Assembly (NCBI GenBank): GCA_965644315.1
Contig: CBFFRQ010000066.1
Location: forward strand, 434,001 to 498,000
Reading direction: 5' to 3'
Source: Caecitellus pseudoparvulus
Taxonomy: Eukaryota; Bigyra: Bicosoecida
Length of the DNA stretch: 64,000 bases
The position numbers were made by a program, and so were the translations under genes. This document shows positions 31,380 through 41,175 of this stretch, piece by piece. The notes under the pieces were generated by a model, which was not told where the DNA came from, searched no databases, and saw only the letters and a list, made by a program, of their open reading frames with translations. The first letter of the stretch is position 1, and the number at the start of each line of letters is the position of its first letter.

Positions 31380-34161
31380 ATGTTGCTGGCTCAAAGCAGC
31401 GGCGTCGCCGCGCAGGGTTCGCTGCAGCGCATACAAGCGGCTTTTCACGGACGCCTGGCCATAACAGAGCGACTGGGCAGTGGAACCTATGGCATCGTGT
31501 ACGGGGGAACCCTGATGGACGAAAGGACGGGCGCTGTGCGCAGCGTGGCGGTCAAGGCGCCTCGCCCAAACGGAGCGGATGCCTCAAGCGGCGTGCCGCA
31601 GTCTGTCGTCCGGGAGTTGGCCATGTCAGCGCCCTCCGGCGTGCAGGCCTGCCCCTACATCATGACTCCCATCGAGAAAAAGTTCATCCCAGGCATGTAC
31701 GGAGGCTGCGTCGCCGTCATGGAGCGCGCAGAGCAGGTGTGTGTCCGGCGTCATCGCCTGATCAAGGCGGGTTCCCTGTCTGCACTGCGCACCCGTCCTC
31801 GGCTGCTGGGGGGAGGGTTGCCGATGCTCCTCCGACGCACGCGCTTGCAAGGCCGCCACAGCCGAACAGGCACACCACCACAAAGGGACACCGGCCTTCC
31901 ACGCAGGATCTTCGAGCCGTCTTGGACGTGCAGGCTTCCTCTGCTCCCTCCGGCACGGCGCTGCCACTCTTGCAGCGCTTGAAAGTTGTAGGGGAGTTGG
32001 CTGCCGGCCTGCACTGCCTGCACTCCCACGCTATTCTGCACCGTGACCTGAAGCCCGCTAACGTGCTGCTGCGGGCAGACGGCACAGTAGCCATCACAGA
32101 CCTTGGGCTTGCTCGCCGGATCAGCAATGAGCTTCGAGCTTACACTCACGAGGTGCGTCACACGAAGTGCAGTGCCCGTCTTCCGTCGGCGCCGCGCATG
32201 ATGCACGCTGTTCAGTTCAGCGATCAAGGCAGCGAGACTACATTGCGGGGCACAAGCAGCGTCGTCTTGCCTTGTCTACACGCCAATCTGCTCTCTCTTG
32301 CATGCATGACCCTGGTGCCCCCCGCGGTTGCCTGCGGACAGTTTGCGTTGCTTGTGCTCGCCGCCCGTGCAGCAGCCGCCAAGCGCTCTGCCTCAAGTGC
32401 TGCCAGAGCAGCCCACGTGTCACGCATGCTTGAGTCTGCTTACTGGGATGCAGCATGTGTGCTCAGGGCGCCCCCGCACGCGCTTTGCTGGTCGTGGAAG
32501 CCCGAGGAACGCCGCCCCGCCACGCTCCGCAGGTGCAAACCCTCTTCTACCGTGCTCCTGAAGTGCTCTGCTGCGCAAACCTGTACGGCACGGAAGTGGA
32601 CATGTGGAGCCTGGGCTGCATCTGGGCGGAGATGCGTGAGTTGTCCCGCCTAGCCTGTGATGCGCCGCCCCTCGTGCGGTGATGTGTGCCCATCACTGCC
32701 AGCGACTGCTGCAGAGCCAGCTGCTCACAGGCCCTTCCAGGCTAGCAGCCTAACGAAAGTCAATATCTGCAACGAATTCGTGCCGTGTCACACCTGAGCG
32801 CCACTGTGTGTCCCTGCGCTCCCCCGCAGTGCTGGGGCGCCCTGTCTTCAAGTGCGCCACCGTGGCGCAGCCCGAGGTGGGCATCCTCATCAACGTGAGT
32901 GGCCACATGACCCACATTCCCGACTTCATGCTGCGTCGGCATCGGTCAGGAGGCAGGCACTGCGCCGCCCGTGCAACAGCCCCGCGGCCCTCGTGCACCA
33001 CGCCAGCCGTGTAACTGCCCGTCCCGCTCCCCGCCTGCACAGATCACTCGCGCATGTGGCATGCCAGACTCCAAGGAGTGGCCAGAACTGCTGGACTCCA
33101 GCCTTGTCCGGTACTTTGGCGACCCAGGGCGAGGGCAGGGGCCAGCGCTGGGGTTGCCCCGCGGCGTGCCTGTGGATCGCCACGCAAATTCGTTCAAGAA
33201 AGCCCTGCGCCAAGCGCAGGCCCAGGAGCAAGCCACACTTCTGAAACAAGGGTGGGACGCCGAGAGCCTGGAGGCGGTGTGGGAGGCTGAGCTGGAGGCG
33301 GTGTTGGGGTGCCTCACATTCACGCCCGCCAAACGCTGGTCCGCAGCTCAGGTGCTGAAGTCACCGGCGCTGCTCGCCCAGCCGCCTGTACAGCCTGCCA
33401 GGTGTGCCCCGTTGAGCCCGTCTGCTGTGCCTCCTGGCACCGTCAGCGTTGCCTCAGGGGCCGGGCCCGTCACCCCGCTCGCTGCCAGCAGACGCCTGGC
33501 CATCGCGTGTGCGGAGTCCAGGGGCACGACCCTGCCACTTCCAGGTGCACCGGCCACGGCGCAAAGCATGGCTGGCGTGTTTCCACCTCATTTCCAACCA
33601 CCCACCTCGGCACGGGCGGGGCAGGCAGGGCCCTTTCAACTTGCCGCGCCGCCCAAGAGGACGCTGCTGAACCTTGTCGTGGACGGCAACGGCAAGCTGA
33701 AAGGACTGGCAGACCCAGGCCTGCTCAAGCCTGGGCAAGTGGAAGTGCACTATATTCCGTGCTCTGCGCCCCTGGCGCCGGCCCGGCGGCCCACCACTGC
33801 TGCTTTGGGCCATTTCCCAGCACATGCTCTCGGCGCTGCACTGGGTATTCCCCCAGCGCCAGCGCACGCCGCACCGGCGACAACAACCACAACTGGGGGT
33901 AGCAAGCGACAAAGACAGGGGATGGGCATGTTTACAGAACTTCATGGCGGCGATGGGGCGTGCATGGTGCCCGTGCAAGGCGCTGAAAAACGCAGTCGGT
34001 CCCAGGGAGCAGCTGACATTTCGTGCAGCCCCCCTGCCATCACGGGCTCCGTGGTGCGCCCACTGCACCCACCCCGCCGTTCATACGCAGTAGAAGAAGT
34101 GGTCGTCCCGGCTCCCGTGGGCAATCAGCCCCCAGACGGGCCAGGAACCGCGCCCGGGTAA
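31380..34161 (+). CDS. CDK-like (CMGC) protein kinase
   Basis: Five exons: 31380-31736, 31907-32152, 32533-32635, 32830-32894 and 33043-34161, 629 residues. Kinase landmarks in order: glycine loop [16 protein letters not shown]-type VAVKAP lysine, RELAM helix [12 protein letters not shown] catalytic loop, [10 protein letters not shown] (DLG in place of DFG), [15 protein letters not shown] activation segment and P+1 loop, and [18 protein letters not shown]. VxTxxYRAPE and HRDLKPAN place it in CMGC, near CDKs, but the cyclin-binding PSTAIRE helix is replaced by [17 protein letters not shown], so cyclin partnership is doubtful. Helix aG/H and a KRWSAAQVL block close the domain near residue 355. 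About 270 disordered Pro/Ala/Ser residues follow. Introns are 170, 380, 194 and 148 nt, clearly longer than elsewhere in the window. Confidence 0.82.
32153..32532 (+). other. 380-nt intron inside the kinase gene
   Basis: Donor GTGCGTCA, acceptor CCGCAG. The joined exons read [13 protein letters not shown] with no missing residue, so no coding exon is hidden. It is about four times the typical intron here. No tRNA, and no clear C/D or H/ACA snoRNA boxes, were seen by eye. Confidence 0.6.
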
Positions 34162-34567
34162 GGCCACGAAACAGCGGCCCGACTGCAAACAGCTTGCCGG
34201 TTGGAGAGCTTGTGCTGTGCAACGCGGCAGGGACTGGCGCAGAAATGTGAGTGCATTCGTGAAAATGAAAGGACCTAGCACCGTCAACCGCTAGCGAGGG
34301 CGCTCAGGTGGTGTTTTTTGGCAGGTGCACTTCCCCGCACAAGCTCGCCTGGCAACACAACCGGCAGCAGCAAGCACCTGCTTGGCCGGCCAGCCCTGCA
34401 CCAGTCGAGTTGCCAGGCGCAAAACAATTCACTCTCTCAGACACAAGAGAGTTTAGTCTCACCCTTCGTGGGGCTTTTCCACGAGCGGAGCTTCTCTTCG
34501 CCCGGCCACGGCGCACCCTAGCTGGTAGGCGTTTGAGGGTTTCGGCCGCGTTTCACCCCCCAGCGAC
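34162..34567. other. Gap between kinase and GUP1-type genes
   Basis: No supported gene. More AT-rich than flanking exons, with a T6 run near 34313. Presumably kinase 3' end and the promoter of the MBOAT gene. Confidence 0.3.
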
Positions 34568-36410
34568 ATGGCGGGTGGCGGCTTCTACCGGCGCCTGTTC
34601 CCCCAACAGCCGGGGGTGTGGTTGGCAATAGAGATGGCTGCCTATCTTTCATTCATTTCCTACCTCCTCGTCGTGGTGCGTTGCTCAGGAAGCGCCTGCG
34701 GCCTGCGAAAGCTCTGTGCACGGCTCGAGTGCCTCACCTCCACAGTTGGCTTGGCCCTTGTGGACGGAGGTCATCCCGGAGCGCTGCGACAATTGGCGAA
34801 GGTGCAGGAATGAGCTGAAGCCGTCATGGCACCCCACACTGCAGGTGGACCACTCTGACGGCCACACGAGGGTGTTTCGCCAGAGCCTCCCGGCGTTGCT
34901 CATTCTGGTGGCGGTCAGCGCTGGGCTGACTGCGCTGGTGCGCTGGCTTCGGCGGGGCGCCAGCCACGTCGCCCTGCAGGGCACCATCGGTTTCTTCTTT
35001 TCCTTGTACATTTTTGGGCCCATCGGCGCCCCCATCACCTGGGCCCTGGTCCTGTTCTGGTTCGCCGCCACTCGGGCGGTGCTGGCGATGACTGGCCCTG
35101 CCACTGCGCGGTATGCTGCCCCCGCGCTGGCATGGAGCCTGGCTGCAGCTGCCCTGCTGGGCGCAGAGTACGCCAAGACGGTGCGTTTCCGCGGCTTTGT
35201 GTCCAGGGTGCCTGGCTTGCACCTGCTTGGGTACCTGGATGGTCTGTGGAGTGGGGAGATGCCCTGGTACCTCGTCGTGAACATGCTGGTGCTGCGCCTC
35301 ATCTCCTTCACCATGGACGCGCAGTGGAGCGGTGGCACAGTGCCCCCTGGGCCGGCCAAGGACCCGCCTCCTGACCAGTACACCTGGGCCTCCCCCGCCT
35401 TGGCACGAGTGCAGGCGGAGGGGCCCGCATACAAGGCCCGGGTGGCGACACCCCGCCCGGCAGGCGAGTACGCCTCCCCTGCCCTGCTCTTTGCCTATGC
35501 CTTCTACCCGCCCCTGCTGCTGAGTGGGCCCACTACCACCTTTAACGCCTGGGCCAGCCACCTGTCCAAGGCGCAAACCAGCTACTCACCCTCGCAACTT
35601 GCACTGTACTGTGCGCGGTGGGCTGCCTGCTTCGGCTTGCTGGAGGTGGCCATGCACTGGTCGCCCCTCTTTGCATTCGTGAAGCACAGGGTGTTCCTGG
35701 CGCTGCCTCTGCCCCCCGTGTACTCCGCTGGCATGTCGTGGATGCACCTGAACTACCTGTGGTTGAAGTTCCTGGTGCTGTGGCGGTTCCACAGGGGGTG
35801 GGCCCTCTTGGAAGGCTTCGAGACACCTGAGAACATGACGGTGTGTGTGAACAACAACTTCACCATCAAGGGCTTCTGGCGTGGCTGGCACCGCTCGTAC
35901 AATCAGTGGCTGGTGCGGTACATCTACATCCCGCTGGGCGGCAGTCGCGTGCCCCTGTGGCGCCAACTCTTCAACATCGCAGTCGTCTTCACGTTCGTCG
36001 CGCTGTGGCACGACATGACGGCGCAGCTGCTGGCGTGGGGCTGGATCTTGGTGCTGGGCATGGCGCCTGAGCTGGCTGCGGGGGCGTGGGCTGGCTCCCA
36101 GCACTGGGCTGCCGTGGCCCTGCGGGACAGTCGGTGGATGCGGGTGCTGGTGGGCCTGGGCGGCGCCGTGAACATTTTGGCCCTGGTCCTGGCCAACTTC
36201 ATCGGCTACTCGGCTTCCCCCGAGGCGGCCATGGGCCTGCTGCGGGAGGTGTTCTTGCTGCCCGCTGGCGGCCTGAACCTGCCTCTCATCCTGGCCATGT
36301 TCGCAGTGCTGTACAGCGCCGTGCAGCTCATGCTGCTGCGCCAGGCGCAAGACGAAGACACGTCCCTGCGCCTCCTGGCCTGGCCAGGGCGCTCCCCCAA
36401 GACAGCTTAG
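34568..36410 (+). CDS. MBOAT-family membrane acyltransferase, GUP1/HHAT type
   Basis: Two exons, 34568-34675 and 34746-36410, 590 residues, with 10-12 likely transmembrane helices (examples: LSFISYLLVV, LLILVAVSAGLTALV, TWALVLFWFAATRAVLAM, LFAYAFYPPLLLSGPTT). The MBOAT core is distinct: MTVCVNNNFTIKGFWRGWHR, then SYNQWLVRYIYIPLGGSR, and IAVVFTFVALWHDMTAQLL, in which the WHD histidine is the catalytic residue of the family. YPPLLLSGPTTTFNAW is the family's YxPxxxxGPxxxFxxF element. Yeast Gup1 remodels GPI anchors with C26 fatty acids and HHAT palmitoylates Hedgehog; in a protist GPI remodelling at the ER is more likely, and PIG-Y elsewhere in the window shows GPI anchors are made. Donor GTGCGTTG. 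Confidence 0.85.
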
Positions 36411-36469
36411 TGAGCTGCAAGCCCCCCCGGCGCCGGTGGGCTGGCGGCCCCGGCGTGCTGCGGGGGTGC

Positions 36470-36871
36470 TTAGGAGCCGCCCAGGGCCTGGCCAGTGAGG
36501 GCTGGCAGCAGGGCCACTCTTGGGGTGTCATCGCCGCCATCAGGGGGGGCGCTGCCCCACCGGAAGGTGAAAGCTATGCCGGCCGCGATGGCAAGGGTGA
36601 CGCTGGCCACGACGACGATGGGGCCGGCATTGTCAACCTCGAACGTGCCAGCCTTGAGCTTGTCCACCGTGTCGAAGTACCGGAAGGTGGCGAAGCCGAG
36701 AAATACAAGGGCCAGCAGGAAACACGCCGCAGCGATGCGGGCCCCCTTGAAGCCGCCGAAAAACTTGGCCGCTACCAGCGCTGCACCCACCAGGGCCAGA
36801 CAGGTGCGGGTCCAGGCCAGGAACGTGCGCTCCGTCGCCAACAGGGGCGATGCAAGGTCTGTGGACACCAT
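36470..36871 (-). CDS. DUF202-domain small membrane protein
   Basis: Intronless, 133 residues from ATG 36871. ATERTFLAWTRTCLALVGAA is the DUF202 signature (NERTFLAW). Three transmembrane helices are predicted: LALVGAALVAAKFFG, IAAACFLLALVFLGFATF and PIVVVASVTLAIAAGIAF. DUF202 occurs in bacterial YidH-like proteins and in eukaryotic VTC subunits of the vacuolar polyphosphate polymerase, of which Vtc1 is similarly small. It lacks any SPX or tunnel domain, so polyphosphate function is only possible. The reading frame continues upstream with no stop to 37237, but that part looks non-coding; ATG 36871 sits at the right distance from the domain. Convergent with GUP1 (60 nt). Confidence 0.75.
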   Translation of the reverse strand: MVSTDLASPLLATERTFLAWTRTCLALVGAALVAAKFFGGFKGARIAAACFLLALVFLGFATFRYFDTVDKLKAGTFEVDNAGPIVVVASVTLAIAAGIAFTFRWGSAPPDGGDDTPRVALLPALTGQALGGS

Positions 36872-37128
36872 GGTGTTGGAAACACGGGCAATTACACAGA
36901 ATGCACACAAATGCAGCCTTGAGCAGGCTCGCTGGGGCTGCTGAGCGGCAAGGTTGGCGGCGCGACAGCAGGCGCAAAGACCGCAACTCTGGCGCAGGGT
37001 GCCTGACCCTGGCACTGAAGCACAGGCTGCCAGGGGGACTGCCGGCGGGGCCCAGCTTAACGCTGCAAGAAGCTGCATTATCCATGGGCGACTGTACCCG
37101 AAAAGTGGGAGGTTCGGGGGAATGCCGC

Positions 37129-38585
37129 TCAGCTCGCGGACGCTGCTGGTGCACCGAGGTGTCCCTTGGCATCTGAAAAGGTGCTCTTCAACACCCACGC
37201 TTCGCTGACAACGCCTTGCAGCGTGCGCACATCCCACCGCTTGCTGGGAGGGTCTTGGAAGAACATGACGTAGTCCTGGAACTCCATGCCTTTGATGTCC
37301 ACGGCCCAGCTCAGCAGCATGGCGGCGCAGACGTACGTGTGGAACTCCTCAAACCCCGCATCTTCGGCGATGTAGCTGTCCCACAGCCGCAGGCACAGAG
37401 GCGTCTGCAGCTCCCGGGTCAACAGGCAATTCATCCACCTGAAGGCGAACTTTTGGAATTCGTAGGACTCCTCGCCCTCCTCCAAATGCGCCACCAGCGC
37501 GCTGTCCAGGCGCACCACCAGCTCCCGCAGCGACCACACCATGCGCTGGATGCCGGGCTGCGTGGGGGTGTAGTTGTCTTGGATGCGGTCCACGGTGCGT
37601 GTCAGGCACCAGTACGCATCTGCCTCCACATCATGCAGTGTGCTGGCTGCCACGCAGGTGGTGTCGGTGCACTGCAGCCCCACGAAGTGCGACAGGAACG
37701 CCACCAAAATCGTCGCCGTCAAGTCGTTGATGCCCTGCACGTAGGACGAGGCGGGGTGCCGCACCGCCCACAGGTACAGCACGCGCTCCAGCGCCCGCTG
37801 CACGAAGTCGGTGTGCACGAGGGCCTGCTCGGGCATGGTACGGGGGAGGTCCACAAGGATGTTGCGCAGGAGGCGCTGTTCAGCTTCTGAGCGCCCCGCA
37901 TACCCACTGCCCCGCTCCCCGCCAGTGTAGTACTGCTGCACACAGGCCCAGTACTCAGCTCGCTTGCGCTGCAGCGTGGCTTGGGCGCGGTCCCACACCG
38001 GCGGCATGTACCCAAGCAGGACCCGCCAGGTGTCGTACCGGTACTCGAATGGCACGCCACACCACGCCAGAGGCTTCAGGCTGTCCACATTCAGCACACC
38101 GCCCGGCTTGCCCCACTTGGCAAAGATCTTGTCCCACTTGCGCTGCACGACCGGCGTCCGAAACGGCTCGTACTGCGCCCACTCGACAGCCAGGGACGCG
38201 ACTACACTCGCCTCGTCATCATGTTGCGACGGGGTTTGATCACTGCCAGCTGCAGCGGCAGCAGCAGCCGCCGTGGCTGGGGAGCTGGCAGCGTCGGCAG
38301 GCGCCGGAGAGCCAGGCGCCGATGGTGCCTCGGGCGTGTCACTGGAAGGAACGCTGGGCAAGGTTTGTTGCCTGGGCGAGCTGTCAGCTTCAGGGCCATG
38401 TTCGGCAGGTGCGTCAGGGGCCCTGTGCAGCCGCAGGCAGGCAGAGTGGCATTGGCGTGCTGGGCGAGAGCGCAGCTGCAGTGCTCTCCACAGGCCCCGC
38501 TCACTCACCCTGCTGAGGGCGCTGTGGAAGCCTGTGCGCTGCCCCCTTGCACTGACACCACACCAGGGACAAGTGGTGCCGCCAT
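37129..38585 (-). CDS. TBC-domain Rab GTPase-activating protein, TBC1D22/Gyp1 type
   Basis: Two exons, 38585-38509 and 38422-37129, 456 residues. The TBC domain spans residues ~135-430: LAWCGVPFEYRYDTWRVLLGY, VDLPRTMPEQAL with the catalytic arginine finger, VLYLWAVRHPASSYVQGIND with the glutamine finger, and FRWMNCLLTREL. The LLGYMPP...ERVLYLWAxRHPASxYVQGIND text is characteristic of TBC1D22A/B and yeast Gyp1, GAPs for Golgi Rabs (Rab1/Ypt1, Rab33) that also bind ACBD3. Both catalytic fingers are present, so it should be active. The N-terminal ~110 residues are disordered Ser/Pro/Ala. I chose ATG 38585 because splicing 38508-38423 links it in frame to the domain; reading straight through instead gives an implausible Cys/His-rich extension. 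Confidence 0.87.
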
Positions 38586-38818
38586 GGGGCAGGAAATTCA
38601 AGAAACAGGACGTGGACCAGGCTCGGGGTGCCACGTTGCAAAGCGTGTGGCGCTGGTGCTGGTGGTGCCTGGTGACACCTGCCCGTTTGCGCCAGCAGGC
38701 GCTCATACCGGTGTCTGCACGGAAACCTGAGAGACCCTTCCGCATGTATATTGAGTCACATTGCATTGGCTCCATCCTGAGACTGCCAGACGCCTCGCGC
38801 GCTGTGCGAGGGGACGCC

Positions 38819-39766
38819 TCACCACAGGTGGTACCACTTCTTGTTCAGCGCCCGCAGCTGTGCTTCACCAGCCTCGATTTGGGCAGCCAGCATGGCTTGC
38901 TGGTTCCGAAGATGCTGCAGCCGGGTCGGCAACATGTCCTGCTCCACTTGGGGTGCAGTGCAGTCGGGCGACGTGGGGTCGGTGGTGCGGATCAGCTCTT
39001 GCTCGGCTGCCTCCAGCTGCCCCAGGGCAGCTTGAAGCTGAGCCAGGCCCTCCTCAGACACTTGCAGCACTGCTGTGGGTGGAGGGATCCGCTGAGGCTC
39101 GACAGGGTCTGTCGTGGCGTGCAGTGAGAAGGAAAGGGAGCGTGGCGTGACATGCCATCCGCGACCCCGGGCAGGCACACACACCTGTGACTCTGGAGAA
39201 CAGCTCCACCGATGTGGAGGGCACCCCCATGGCCTCTGCTGCCTCCGCAGCTGATGCACTGCTGGGGAGGGTCACCTTGTGCACGCTGCCATCCGCGGCC
39301 GTGAATTGCAGCGTTTCCTCTGCGTTTCGCAGGCGCAATGCGGGTGCCGGCACACCAGTCTCGCGGCGAAGGGAGGGCGCAGCTCACCTGCCGAGCACCT
39401 GTCGACGTGAAAGTACGCATCATCCCTGCGCGCCTCATCGATGTCAATGAATCCCTGCACGGCCTCGACCAGGGCAGGCGCGTGCTCCCCCAACAACAGC
39501 CGAACTTCCGTGTCCTCCTTCAGCAAGTACACCAAGTACATCGGCACGCCAAAGACGAAGAGGAAGGCGGCACCCCACGCAACATAGTACAGGTCTGACT
39601 TGCCTTCGTCACGTGCTGCAGCTGTCGTGCTCGCAGGCGTGCTGCTGCTGCTGCACCGGCGCGTCAAGACCACTCGGCAGGCTGGTGCTTGGAGTGGCAC
39701 TCCCAGAGCCGAACGGCTGCGCAGGGCCAGCGCCAGCCTGGCGCGTGCAGGCGCAAGTCTCTGCAT
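38819..39766 (-). CDS. Single-pass membrane protein with mitochondrial-type presequence
   Basis: Three exons, 39766-39388, 39319-39185 and 39108-38819, 267 residues. The first ~45 residues are Arg/Ala/Leu/Ser-rich without acids (MQRLAPARARLALALRSRSA), like a mitochondrial import signal. One transmembrane helix follows: YYVAWGAAFLFVFGVPMYLV. After it lies an acidic-amphipathic region (LGEHAPALVEAVQGFIDIDE), a small beta-like patch (EETLQFTAADGSVHKVTLP), and two C-terminal coiled-coil helices (LAQLQAALGQLEAAEQELI, LRNQQAMLAAQIEAGEAQLR). No family is recognised. The layout resembles inner-membrane organising or assembly factors. Both introns (68 and 76 nt) are in frame with CAG acceptors. The start is the first ATG in frame. 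Confidence 0.6.
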
Positions 39767-39921
39767 TTGGCGGGATTTCGATAGCACTGACACCCTGTGG
39801 TGTCAAGGCACAGCCCGGCAAGCTCCCAGCGCAGTCAGAGCTGCAGAGTTGAGGAATTTGACACGCACGGCACCAGTGCTCGCCGCCACTGGCCCTGCCC
39901 CAGAGTCCCCGCGCACTCCGC

Positions 39922-40809
39922 CTACACATGCACTTCAGAAAGCGACAGCTCCTGCAGCGTGTTCTGTGCCGAGTCAGTGACGACCAGTGACTGCCCGTCG
40001 TGGGAAATGGCAAGGCCTGACACCTCCGGCGATGCCACGAACAGCTCCATGAGCAGCTTGCCCTCGGGCGACAAGACAGACACCAAGCCGCCACTGGAGC
40101 AGCCCTCGAAGTCGAAGTGCCCGACGTACAGCACTCCACCTCGCTCGTGGTCGCAGGCCAGCGCGACGGGGCCCAGGCGCCCGCTGAAGCTGGCGAAGAC
40201 ACTGGTGTGGAAGACGCCGCTGGGGTCGGCCACCAGGCGCAAGATGCGGTTTGCCATCGTCTCAGCCACGTACACTGCCTTGTCTCCCGGTGACACAGCG
40301 ATGCCGGTGGGGTGTGCCAGGCACTCAAGCGCCAGCGGCCGCAGCAGGCCATCACTGCGAATGGTGAAGAGGCTGCCGACTGGGTTCGCAAGGGTGCTCT
40401 CGCCGAGTGGCCCTGGGTCTGTGAAGTACATGGTGCCTTCCGAGTCGAATGTGATGGAGTGTGGGCCCTGTGCAGGGGGGGCGCGTGGCGGTGGGGTTTC
40501 TGGCATCGGCGCCAGTGCCGGCACACCCACCTTGAACGGCTTGCCCTCGTAGTCCTCCACGTGCACACTGTGGTGCCCGTCTGAATCCACGACCAGGATG
40601 GCTGCCAGAGCCTGATCAGCCACATACAGCTCCCCCTCCTTCCAGGCCAGTCCAGCAGGCTGCCCACCTGTGTTGACCAACTCAGTGCAGTCCGAGCCTG
40701 ACACGGACAGGATGCTCCCCGTGCCGTGCGAAGCGACATGCAAGGCGCCATCAGCGTTGTAGGCTGGGCAGCACACGCCCTTGCCTGCATGCAGCGACTC
40801 AGCGGCCAT
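39922..40809 (-). CDS. SMP-30/gluconolactonase/NHL-like beta-propeller protein
   Basis: Intronless, 295 residues from ATG 40809. Six short blade motifs recur: ADGALHVASHGTGSILSV, KEGELYVADQALAAILVV, GPHSITFDSEGTMYFTDPG, PTGIAVSPGDKAVYVAET, GPVALACDHERGGVLYVG and VSGLAISHDGQSLVVTDS. TMYFTDP and AVYVAET carry the metal-site Asp and Glu positions typical of SMP-30/LRE-like lactonases and strictosidine-synthase-like propellers. The substrate cannot be predicted; sugar lactones or esters are usual. No signal peptide is seen, so it should be cytosolic. The frame extends upstream without ATG to 40911, treated as 5'UTR. Confidence 0.78.
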   Translation of the reverse strand: MAAESLHAGKGVCCPAYNADGALHVASHGTGSILSVSGSDCTELVNTGGQPAGLAWKEGELYVADQALAAILVVDSDGHHSVHVEDYEGKPFKVGVPALAPMPETPPPRAPPAQGPHSITFDSEGTMYFTDPGPLGESTLANPVGSLFTIRSDGLLRPLALECLAHPTGIAVSPGDKAVYVAETMANRILRLVADPSGVFHTSVFASFSGRLGPVALACDHERGGVLYVGHFDFEGCSSGGLVSVLSPEGKLLMELFVASPEVSGLAISHDGQSLVVTDSAQNTLQELSLSEVHV

Positions 40810-41160
40810 GGTGACCGTGTTGCACCGAGCCGAGATCGGGCAAGTCAAAAACCGCAGGCTCCCGTGAAGCCAAGGCAAAGTGCGGGAGGCAGCCAGGTGA
40901 GAGAGGGGCACTGCCTGAGCGTGCAGTTCTGGGTACGCGTGCCTTGGTCGGGTATTGTTTTGTTAGCTATTACCAGGTTGTTGCCGGCGTGGTGGCCGGC
41001 CTACCTGCGGCTTCGGCAGCGCTCCCTCTCCTCCCGTACACAAAACACGAACGCTCCACACTCGCACGCACCCGACGGACACTTCAAACCCAGGCCCCTG
41101 CACTTGATTTCCCCGGGCTTCGTTCAGTGACAGCAAGCCTCTCGTGGTTGACTGTGCACC

Positions 41161-41170
41161 AATTTCCGCA
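41161..41170 (+). promoter_or_regulatory. AATTTCCGCA element just before carnitine acyltransferase start
   Basis: AATTTCCGCA ends 5 nt before ATG 41176 in the gene's orientation. Closest spacing of the set, so the element would lie in or next to the transcript leader. Function inferred. Confidence 0.4.
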
Positions 41171-41175
41171 GCAAC

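Noticed and set aside
36470-37237. N-terminal extension of the DUF202 protein up to 37237
   Set aside because: Open by chance in GC-rich DNA; Cys/Arg/His-rich with no signal; the domain starts correctly from ATG 36871.
37129-38775. Uninterrupted 548-residue frame for the TBC protein
   Set aside because: The upstream part is Cys/His/Trp-rich and lacks a good ATG; splicing 38508-38423 gives a clean ATG start and an ordinary disordered N-terminus.
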